Below, one piece after another: positions 57,480 through 64,000 of a DNA stretch of 64,000 nt (its first letter is position 1; the number at the start of each line of letters is the position of its first letter). The stretch spans positions 275,870 to 339,869 of the forward strand of contig NZ_WMJZ01000001.1 of the NCBI RefSeq assembly GCF_009711095.1, in the 5' to 3' direction. The notes below the pieces were generated by a model. It did no database searches. It saw nothing but the letters and a program-made list of their open reading frames with translations, and had not been told where the DNA came from. Origin of the DNA: Intestinirhabdus alba (GTDB lineage Bacteria; Pseudomonadota; Gammaproteobacteria; Enterobacterales; Enterobacteriaceae). The translations under genes and the position numbers were made by a program.

Positions 57480-57770
57480 TTTCGTCAGGTTTTGCCACGC
57501 CTGTCGCCTGGCCAGACTACGGATACCTGTGCTGTGGTCAAAGCACGCGCCGAAGGGGACGTTGCTTCAGCGCTATCGCAGAGCTGAACGAGCATCCGAA
57601 GCGCTGTCAGGATATCGGCCAGGGAAGCGGGACTGCCAGCCATGGCCGCGCAGGTCGTTAGCGATGGATGGGCTACGGGAGGATGAGTCGACAGCACTTA
57701 TCTTTAATCCCGCCCCGGCGGAAAAGGGCAAAAACCGTATGCCGGAATTTGCGGCTACACTACGTGCTTT
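57480..57770 (+). pseudogene. nadA: Degraded remnant of nadA (quinolinate synthase)
   Basis: This position, between the tRNA cluster and pnuC, is that of nadA in E. coli. The frame from 57480 reads FRQVLPRLSPGQTTDTCAVV then KARAEGDVASALS, which aligns with NadA residues [20 protein letters not shown] and KARADWVVTSSIA, before a stop. In another frame NRMPEFAATLRA at about 57736-57770 matches the NadA C-terminus NRMLDFAATLRG, and LAMDGLR near 57660 resembles its AMNGLQ segment. The N-terminus, most of the middle and all the intact Fe-S cysteine motifs are missing. About 290 bases remain of about 1040. Alignment is by eye against a recalled E. coli sequence. Confidence 0.75.
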
Positions 57771-57810
57771 AACAACCACTTCGCGTCACATTACGCTCTG
57801 GGGAGTCAAG

Positions 57811-58533
57811 ATGGATTTTTTCAGTACGCAGAATATCCTGGTGCATATTCCGTTTGGGGCCGGTGGCTACGATCTGTCGTGGATCGAAGCCGTTGGTACG
57901 CTGGCCGGGCTGCTGTGTATCGGGCTGGCCAGCATGGAGAAAATCAGTAACTACTTTTTCGGCCTGGTCAACGTCACGCTGTTTGCGATTATCTTTTTTC
58001 AAATTCAGCTCTACGCCAGCCTGCTGCTGCAGCTCTTTTTCTTTGGCGCGAATATTTACGGTTGGTACGCCTGGTCGCGGCAGACCGACCGTAACGAGGC
58101 GGCGCTGAAAATTCGCTGGCTCCCTGCGTCGAAGGCGCTGGGATGGCTGGTGGTCTGCGTAGTGGTGATTGGTCTGATGACGGCGTTTATCGATCCGGTC
58201 TTCGCCATATTGACCCACGCGGCGGTGAGCATGATGCAGGCGATGGGGCTGGCGGTCTCGATGCCCGTGCTGGAACCGGACGCCTTCCCCTTCTGGGACT
58301 CGTGCATGATGGTGCTGTCGGTGGTGGCGATGATCCTGATGACCCGCAAATATGTGGAAAACTGGCTGCTGTGGGTAGCAATCAACGTTATCAGCGTGGT
58401 TATTTTTGCCCTGCAGGGCGTATACGCGATGTCGCTGGAGTATCTGATTCTCACCTTTATTGCCCTGAACGGTAGCCGGATGTGGATTAACAGCGCGCGT
58501 GAAAGAGGTTCCCGCGCGCTCTCCCGTCAGTGA
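57811..58533 (+). CDS. pnuC: Nicotinamide riboside transporter PnuC
   Basis: PnuC imports nicotinamide riboside by facilitated diffusion for NAD salvage. The protein is 240 residues from 57811 ([20 protein letters not shown]); the frame is open further upstream into the nadA remnant, but that part has no PnuC homology. Seven or so membrane helices are visible. The substrate-site region [20 protein letters not shown] carries the conserved QxxFxxxNxxGxxxW pattern. The last part includes [20 protein letters not shown]. With nadA broken, this importer may be important for NAD supply. Confidence 0.97.
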   Translation: MDFFSTQNILVHIPFGAGGYDLSWIEAVGTLAGLLCIGLASMEKISNYFFGLVNVTLFAIIFFQIQLYASLLLQLFFFGANIYGWYAWSRQTDRNEAALKIRWLPASKALGWLVVCVVVIGLMTAFIDPVFAILTHAAVSMMQAMGLAVSMPVLEPDAFPFWDSCMMVLSVVAMILMTRKYVENWLLWVAINVISVVIFALQGVYAMSLEYLILTFIALNGSRMWINSARERGSRALSRQ

Positions 58534-59471
58534 TGGTGATGATGAACATGGCCGGACGACGCCTGATTGAGGCGGCAGTCCGGCCCGCTGCAGCGCTGAT
58601 ACTCCATCTGAATGGTGGCGTGCGCAATCTGATAATGATGATTAAGAAAGTGCTGGATGCGCTCAAGCAGCGCGTCGTGATCGTGCGGTGGGATCACCTG
58701 TACGTGCAGGGTCATTAGCGGTTTTTCCCCCACCATCCAGACGTGTACATGGTGCACGTTGCGTACCTCAGGGATCGCCCGGTTCAGATGACGCGCCAGG
58801 GCGGCAACGTCCAGCGAGGCGGGCGCGCCCTCCAGCAGCTCGTTTACGCTCTCCTTCAGCAGCCGCCAGGCGCTGCGCAGCACCAGCAGCGAGACCAGAA
58901 TGGAAAGAATCGGGTCTGCTACCGTCCAGCCTGTCCAGATAATAATCAGCGCCGCGATGATGGCACCGGCCGATCCCAGCAGGTCGCCGAAGACGTGAAG
59001 CATCGCGGCCCTGACGTTTAGATTTTTTTCATCGCTACCCCGGTGCAGAAGCCAGAAGGCCAGCAGATTGGCGAGCAGTCCGCAGACCGCAATCGTCATC
59101 ATTAGCCCTCCGGCAACGGGGCGGGGGACACGGAAACGTTCAACCGCTTCCCAGACGATTAAACCGGTAATCAACACCAGCGCGATGGCGTTGACGAAAG
59201 CGGCCAGCGTGGTGAGACGGAGCCAGCCGAACGTATGTCTGAGGGTCGGTGGCCGCCGGGCAAAGCGTACCGCCAGCAGGGCAAACAGCAGGGCCGCCGC
59301 GTCGGTGAGCATATGTCCGGCGTCCGCCAGCAGCGCCAGTGAGCCGGAGATCAGGCCGCCGACTACCTCAAGCAGCATAAACCCGGCGGTGACGCAGAAC
59401 GCTAACAGCAGCCGGCGGGCATTATTATCAATGGGAGTGGAATCGGTGTTGCTGGAGGGTGAATGTGCCAT
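58527..59471 (-). CDS. zitB: Zinc transporter ZitB (cation diffusion facilitator)
   Basis: ZitB exports Zn2+ from the cytoplasm in exchange for protons. The protein is 314 residues with six membrane helices. The metal-site motifs [20 protein letters not shown] (helix 2) and [20 protein letters not shown] (helix 5) carry the His and Asp ligands. The C-terminal cytoplasmic domain ends in the His-rich GHVHHHHH. Its stop overlaps the pnuC stop by 7 bases (convergent genes). Confidence 0.97.
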   Translation of the reverse strand: MAHSPSSNTDSTPIDNNARRLLLAFCVTAGFMLLEVVGGLISGSLALLADAGHMLTDAAALLFALLAVRFARRPPTLRHTFGWLRLTTLAAFVNAIALVLITGLIVWEAVERFRVPRPVAGGLMMTIAVCGLLANLLAFWLLHRGSDEKNLNVRAAMLHVFGDLLGSAGAIIAALIIIWTGWTVADPILSILVSLLVLRSAWRLLKESVNELLEGAPASLDVAALARHLNRAIPEVRNVHHVHVWMVGEKPLMTLHVQVIPPHDHDALLERIQHFLNHHYQIAHATIQMEYQRCSGPDCRLNQASSGHVHHHHH

Positions 59472-59570
59472 GAGCGTCAGTCCGTTGTGGTTAACCTCTT
59501 AACTGTATGACATCCTGCCGGTTAAATAAAAGGGAGGGCCATCGCCCTCCCGCCCGGATGATGCTTTTCG

Positions 59571-59927
59571 TTACTGGGTGGTGCCGTCGGTTTTAGTGCC
59601 GTTACCTGATTGTGTTTTCTTATTAACGTCGGGGCAGCGACCGTCCTTACACATCGTATTTTTATGTATCTCATCTTTACTCATAGCGTCATTATTGGTG
59701 GAGGTGCCGTCTGAATGGTGCAGATCGCCACCGGCGTTGATATCGTTGTTATCAACGTTGTTCGGCGCTATGTTCTGCCTGGCGTCTGGTGCTACCTGTC
59801 CGGCTTCCGCAGCGGCGTTTGCCTGTCCGTTATTCGTTTCAGCGCCGGTTTCGGCGGCCAGCGCGGCACCGCCGGCAAGGCTGAGGGTGGCGCTGAGGAA
59901 TAGGGTTGCCAGTTTAGTCATTTTCAT
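59571..59927 (-). CDS. ybgS: YbgS-like periplasmic protein
   Basis: This 118-residue protein resembles E. coli YbgS, a homeobox-annotated protein of unknown function. A signal peptide (about 1-25, ending ALAA) is followed by an Asn-, Asp- and Gly-rich, probably disordered chain with [20 protein letters not shown] and a Cys pair ([10 protein letters not shown]). It is between zitB and aroG, as in E. coli, and transcribed divergently from aroG. Confidence 0.9.
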   Translation of the reverse strand: MKMTKLATLFLSATLSLAGGAALAAETGAETNNGQANAAAEAGQVAPDARQNIAPNNVDNNDINAGGDLHHSDGTSTNNDAMSKDEIHKNTMCKDGRCPDVNKKTQSGNGTKTDGTTQ

Positions 59928-60153
59928 ACGGTGCTCCTGTCATGTGAGAGTCGAACAACGTCTTTCCGCGGTGCATAAGCCAGCGAAGTCGCCGGGCGAT
60001 GGTTGAAGATTCTGTGTGTTGTCTGTAAGTCAGCACGGAATCTTGAAAAAGAGAATAAACAGAGCGTTTACAGATAAAAATTGTAGGTCAGATCCTGTTT
60101 TTCGCGACCATCTGGCGTTTTTTTGCCGGTTTCCAGGATTAGTCTGGGGGAAC

Positions 60154-60171
60154 TGTAAAATCACGTTTACA
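60154..60171 (+). promoter_or_regulatory. TyrR box upstream of aroG
   Basis: TGTAAA-ATCACG-TTTACA is a perfect match to the strong TyrR box TGTAAA-N6-TTTACA. It lies 70 bases before the aroG start. In E. coli aroG is repressed by TyrR with Phe or Trp. A half-like TTTACA...TGTA pattern near 60069-60087 may be a second weak box. The region 59928-60241 has no gene. Confidence 0.85.
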
Positions 60172-60241
60172 CTTCCTGACTGAAGAGATAGATTGGAGGG
60201 ATTGCATTCATTAATATAAATATGGCAACGCTGGAACAGAG

Positions 60242-61294
60242 ATGAATTATCAGAACGACGATTTACGCATTAAAGAGATCAACGAGTTATTACCCCCTGT
60301 CGCCCTGCTGGAAAAATTTCCGGCCACCGAGAACGCGGCCAATACGGTGGCCCACGCCCGGAAGGCGATCCATAAAATTTTAAAAGGCAGTGACGATCGT
60401 CTGCTGGTGGTTATCGGGCCGTGTTCAATTCACGATCCGGCGGCGGCAAAAGAGTATGCCGCTCGCCTGCTGGCGCTGCGCGAAAGCCTGAAGGGCGAGC
60501 TGGAAATCGTTATGCGCGTCTATTTTGAAAAGCCGCGCACCACCGTGGGCTGGAAAGGGCTGATTAACGATCCGCATATGGACGGTAGCTTTCAGATTAA
60601 TGACGGCCTGCGCATCGCCCGCAAGCTGCTGCTGGATATCAACGACAGCGGGCTACCGGCCGCGGGCGAGTTTCTGGATATGATCACCCCGCAGTATCTG
60701 GCCGATCTCATGAGCTGGGGGGCCATCGGCGCGCGCACTACCGAATCGCAGGTGCACCGCGAGCTGGCCTCCGGCCTCTCCTGTCCGGTCGGTTTTAAAA
60801 ACGGAACGGACGGCACAATCAAGGTGGCCATTGATGCAATCAATGCCGCGGGTGCGCCGCACTGCTTTCTTTCTGTAACCAAGTGGGGGCATTCGGCCAT
60901 CGTCAACACCAGCGGCAACGGCGACTGCCACATTATCCTGCGCGGCGGCAAAGAGCCGAACTACAGCGCGAAGCACGTCGCGGAGGTTAAAGCGGGGCTT
61001 GGGAAGGCAGGTCTGCCCGTGCAGGTGATGATCGATTTCAGCCACGCCAACTCCAGCAAACAGTTTAAAAGGCAGATGGACGTCTGCACCGACGTTTGTC
61101 GCCAGGTGGCGGGCGGCGAGAAGGCGATCATCGGCGTGATGGTAGAGAGTCATCTGGTGGAGGGTAACCAGAATCCGGACGGCGGCGAGCCGCTGGTTTA
61201 TGGTAAGAGCATCACCGACGCCTGCATCGGCTGGGACGATACGGAGTCGCTGCTGCGCCAGCTCTCTGAGGCGGTGAAAGCCCGCCGCCAGTAG
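60242..61294 (+). CDS. aroG: DAHP synthase, Phe-sensitive type
   Basis: AroG condenses phosphoenolpyruvate and erythrose 4-phosphate to 3-deoxy-D-arabino-heptulosonate 7-phosphate, the first shikimate step. The protein is 350 residues, as in E. coli. Visible motifs are VVIGPCSIHDPAAAKEYA, VYFEKPRTTVGWKGLINDPH, LSCPVGFKNGTDG and VMIDFSHANSSKQF, which hold the Cys, His, Glu and Asp metal site and the PEP-binding Lys/Arg. It resembles AroG more than AroF or AroH by overall wording and position. A TyrR box precedes it. Confidence 0.97.
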   Translation: MNYQNDDLRIKEINELLPPVALLEKFPATENAANTVAHARKAIHKILKGSDDRLLVVIGPCSIHDPAAAKEYAARLLALRESLKGELEIVMRVYFEKPRTTVGWKGLINDPHMDGSFQINDGLRIARKLLLDINDSGLPAAGEFLDMITPQYLADLMSWGAIGARTTESQVHRELASGLSCPVGFKNGTDGTIKVAIDAINAAGAPHCFLSVTKWGHSAIVNTSGNGDCHIILRGGKEPNYSAKHVAEVKAGLGKAGLPVQVMIDFSHANSSKQFKRQMDVCTDVCRQVAGGEKAIIGVMVESHLVEGNQNPDGGEPLVYGKSITDACIGWDDTESLLRQLSEAVKARRQ

Positions 61295-61312
61295 CGCCAG
61301 CGGTGTGAAACA

Positions 61313-61335
61313 CAGCCGACGTTTATCGTCGGCTG
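61313..61335 (+). terminator. Hairpin after aroG (first copy)
   Basis: CAGCCGACG and CGTCGGCTG form a perfect 9-bp stem around TTTAT, 18 bases after the aroG stop. No T run follows, so alone it is a weak terminator. Confidence 0.65.
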
Positions 61336-61432
61336 AGACTGATGACAAACCCCAGGCCGAACTCGTTCGGCCATAATCACCACAAAAATAAACAGGGAAA
61401 ATCAATTCATTGATTTTCGGCGGCTAACCACA

Positions 61433-61462
61433 AAGAGGGAAAAACCACGTTTTTTCCCTCTT
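61433..61462. terminator. Hairpin, possible bidirectional terminator
   Basis: AAGAGGGAAAAA and TTTTTTCCCTCTT pair around CCACG. The A/T-rich ends allow function on either strand. Confidence 0.55.
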
Positions 61463-61475
61463 CGTCAACAACCTG

Positions 61476-61501
61476 AGCCGGCGTTTATCGTCGGCTTTTT
61501 T
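61476..61501 (+). terminator. Terminator after aroG (second hairpin)
   Basis: AGCCGGCG and CGTCGGCT pair around TTTAT and are followed by six T. It repeats almost exactly the hairpin at 61313-61335 and is the stronger terminator. Confidence 0.75.
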
Positions 61502-62669
61502 ACGCCCGTTTACCGCACCCTGTAATCCCGTGCGCTTTATTATGTGGTGGGGTAAAAAGTAAGTTAAGCAAGCTTGCGATCCAGGATATTGCAGGTGAGT
61601 GAATCTGAAAATGTAGCCAGGAATAGCGCAGGTTAACGCTGGAAGGCTGAGAATGTATCCGTTAAAAATCTTGCCAATAATCGCCTTGCCGGGGCAGTGG
61701 TGACGGGCATATTCCGCGAGAGGCTTACGGAGACGCCGGGTAATAGTGCCGTCTGCGCGCCTGCCCAATGGCAAATTAATAAAGGAAAATATCAAAACAG
61801 GGGGGGGCTGGCGTAATGGCCTGGATCTTAATGTGAATGAGATCTTGCTTATGCGCGTGGAATTTGCGCATTTAACATCTACTTAATCCGGGAAAAACAG
61901 GTTGATGCCTTTTAAGTAATTTGCGAGACTGCGAGTTATCCGCTGGTGGCAGGCTGTTCCAGAGCCCACACTCTGTACCGGGACCGGGCATTAGCTTCAA
62001 CTTCTGTTAATTGCCGCTGCCGACGCCGGTTGGGCTTTACTCGTGAGTATTATTGATCTGACTATCGGGCGATAAGTTTTCAGATAATAACTGGCTTATA
62101 CCCTAAATAATTCGAGTTGCAGGACAAAACGCAGCGTGTTTTGAACAGCCGCAGGCTGTCTCTCATTAATCCCCAGGAGCTTACTGGAGTAAGTGACCGG
62201 GGTGAGCGACAAATCTGCCTGGAGCAGATTTGAACGCCGCGCAGCGGCGGCCCGTCAGGGCGAGTCTCATGGATGAGACGAGTAACCCGAAGCCAACGCA
62301 CATGCAACTTGAAGTATGACGGGTATATATCACTCTGCCCTATATTTATCAGACAATACCAGGGTGAATAAAATAAAACTTTCTGACGCTATCGGAAAGA
62401 TTTAATCGCGCAGGTAACGGATGTATTAAAGGGTCTGGCGCAGCGATGTTTAACCGGGGCACAGGAGTGTGCCCCCTACAGATATGTAGCTCGTAAGGAT
62501 TAGCTCGCTACGCTCACCTTAATAGGTCCGGACGGGCATTCAAAACGCTGCGTCTCTTGTCGGGCGCTGCCCGGCAGGTAAAAAAGCCCTCAATCTTTAG
62601 CAGGAAAAGTACGGCCATATTACACCCATTATGGCCGTCTGGCTTGTAATCTCGTCATGGAAAGGGAGT
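61502..62669. other. Intergenic region between aroG and the autotransporter
   Basis: About 1.17 kb holds no recognised gene. It contains repeat copy D (62097-62328) and AT-richer segments on both sides. gpmA, which follows aroG in E. coli, is not here. The minus-strand frame 61424-61795 shows no protein-like pattern. The autotransporter promoter should lie between about 62330 and 62650. Confidence 0.6.
62097..62328 (+). repeat. Mosaic intergenic repeat, copy D
   Basis: It opens TATACCCTAAATAATTCGAG and ends CAACTTGAAGTATGACGGGT. The inner part shares GGGGTGAGCGACAAATCTGC, GGCGGCCCGTCAGGGCGAGT and GATGAGACGAGTAAC with copy A almost exactly, so A and D are long versions, B and C short ones. 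Confidence 0.85.
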
Positions 62670-64000
62670 ATGGACTTGAAATTACATAACAGGGTATCCC
62701 AGGGAACTGAAACGGATAAATTTAAGAAAGCCTTCCGCCGGCGCGGGTTGGCGCATGCGGGTTTACTGAGTCTGAGCGGGAGTATTTTCCTCCCCCAGGC
62801 GCAGGCGGCTGATATAGGTAGTCAAAGCGGTGCCAACATAGCGGTCAATGATAACGTGCGTATTGTTGCCGACAAGGGCGAAACTTCGGCCAGCCTTTAT
62901 GGCGTACTGAATCCCTTTGGTGAAACAGGCACCATTGATCTTGGTAATAACGTTACCGTTATTGCTTCCGACCCGACCCTGTACGCGAAAGGGGTTGAGA
63001 TTAAAGGCGCTGGTAGCGTTTTAACGGCAAACGGCCTGACTGTCGAAGCGTACGGTAAAAATGCAATTGGCCTGAATATATTCGGCCAAAATGCGTATGC
63101 CGATCTGGGGACAGGTAGCCGGATTAAGGTTGTAAGCACGGCTGGTTCGATGACGGCAGGGGTGGTGATCGATACCGCTTCGACGCTGGTGGCCGACAGG
63201 CTTTCTATTGAAACAATCGGCGACAGCGGCACAGGGTTAACTATTTCCGACTACGGCAGCAGCGCTGACCTGGGCAGCGGCAGCACCGTTAAAACAAATG
63301 GACGTGGCAGCCACGGCGTTTATGTCGACGGCCTGAACGGCACGGCAGCCAACGGCCCGGCACGCTTTATCGCCACTGCGCTGTCCATTGATACCCAGGG
63401 CGATGATGCCCTGGGTATCAATGTGCAAAATAACGCTATCGTCGATCTGGGCAGCGGCAGCCTGATTAAAACCAGCGGCGCGGATGCGCACGGTATCTGG
63501 AGTTTTGGTGAGGTTACGGCGCAAGCGCTGACGGTAAAAACCACTGGCAATAGCGCTAACGGCATTGAAGTACGCGAAGGCACCGCTGATATTGGCGCGG
63601 ACAGCCACATTTCCGCAGCCCGGGGCGGCGGGCTGGTGGCTAACGGTCAGAACACTACTCTCAACTATTTCGGCACGGTGGATAAGCGGAATACGGTTTT
63701 CTCCGGCGGCTCCTACGGCGCTTCGGCACAGTTTACCGGCGCTACCGTTAATCTCAAAAACAGCGATATTACCGTCGATCGCAACGGTAGTCTGGCCCTG
63801 GGGCTGTGGGCGCTGGGCGGCGGGGTGATTACCGGCGAGGATCTGACCATCACCGGCGCGGCGGGAAGCCGGGGCGTTTACGCCGTGACCGGAAGCCGGA
63901 TCGATCTGACGGGCGATCTGGCCATTAACATGGCCGATACGACGCAGATGGCCATCGGCACTCAGCATAACGACGGCTACGCGGCCAGCCGTATCAATGC
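62670..64000 (+). CDS. Autotransporter passenger, N-terminal part (runs off the window)
   Basis: The frame starts at 62670 (MDLKLHNRVSQGTETDKFKK) and is open to the window end (443 codons). A long basic N-terminus and hydrophobic core (LAHAGLLSLSGSIFLPQAQA) form an extended signal peptide, cut near residue 47. The rest is a repetitive beta-helix passenger with recurring LGSGSTVKTNGRGSHGVYV and LGSGSLIKTSGADAHGIW units, as in pertactin-like type V proteins. The pertactin/autotransporter barrel would lie beyond base 64000. The ribosome-binding site (GAAAGGGAG) is close to the ATG. Likely role: surface adhesin or biofilm factor; the exact family is not resolved. Confidence 0.85.
   Translation, partial: MDLKLHNRVSQGTETDKFKKAFRRRGLAHAGLLSLSGSIFLPQAQAADIGSQSGANIAVNDNVRIVADKGETSASLYGVLNPFGETGTIDLGNNVTVIASDPTLYAKGVEIKGAGSVLTANGLTVEAYGKNAIGLNIFGQNAYADLGTGSRIKVVSTAGSMTAGVVIDTASTLVADRLSIETIGDSGTGLTISDYGSSADLGSGSTVKTNGRGSHGVYVDGLNGTAANGPARFIATALSIDTQGDDALGINVQNNAIVDLGSGSLIKTSGADAHGIWSFGEVTAQALTVKTTGNSANGIEVREGTADIGADSHISAARGGGLVANGQNTTLNYFGTVDKRNTVFSGGSYGASAQFTGATVNLKNSDITVDRNGSLALGLWALGGGVITGEDLTITGAAGSRGVYAVTGSRIDLTGDLAINMADTTQMAIGTQHNDGYAASRIN

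Overview
The window is a chromosomal segment of a gamma-proteobacterium of the Enterobacteriaceae (Enterobacterales). The gene order is the familiar E. coli-type one: speFL-speF, ybfA, ybgA-phr-dtpD-ybgI-pxpBCA, nei-abrB-gltA, sdhCDAB-sucABCD, cydABX-ybgE-ybgC-tolQRA-tolB-pal-cpoB, the Lys/Val tRNA cluster, pnuC-zitB-ybgS-aroG. The products are close to full-length E. coli proteins by recall. Core genes are GC-rich. I cannot name the genus from the sequence alone.

The core is interrupted by accessory blocks. (1) Bases 1-3000: a partial speF with its ornithine-sensing leader peptide gene speFL, then ybfA; the kdp potassium-transport operon that lies between them in E. coli is absent. (2) Bases 3300-12650: a self-contained type I secretion locus. 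It holds a divergent AT-rich LuxR-type regulator, an 868-residue helical cargo with a BapA/LapA-like N-terminus, a TolC-like outer-membrane protein with a long proline-rich leader segment, a LapB-type ABC exporter, an HlyD-type adaptor and a 153-residue cytoplasmic protein. The cargo looks like a phage tape-measure protein and the small protein looks like a phage tail-assembly chaperone; this is the best candidate here for an undescribed system. (3) Bases 17700-22300: pxpBCA (5-oxoprolinase) followed by two DUF969/DUF979 membrane proteins, a likely 5-oxoproline uptake pair. (4) Bases 36900-45720: a nine-gene chaperone-usher fimbrial operon of Mrp/Pap type with a divergent PapI-like regulator. 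It sits between sucD and cydA, where E. coli carries mng genes. (5) Bases 62670-64000: the start of an autotransporter downstream of aroG, where gpmA would be expected.

The central metabolic block (gltA, sdhCDAB, sucABCD) encodes TCA enzymes and cydABX encodes the high-affinity terminal oxidase. tolQRAB-pal-cpoB encodes the envelope constriction machine; its TolA has an expanded array of identical 45-bp repeats. nadA, normally between the tRNA cluster and pnuC, survives only as a frameshifted remnant, so de novo NAD synthesis may be lost and pnuC-type salvage may matter more. A mosaic intergenic repeat occurs four times at accessory/core junctions, with one related fragment after the tRNA cluster.
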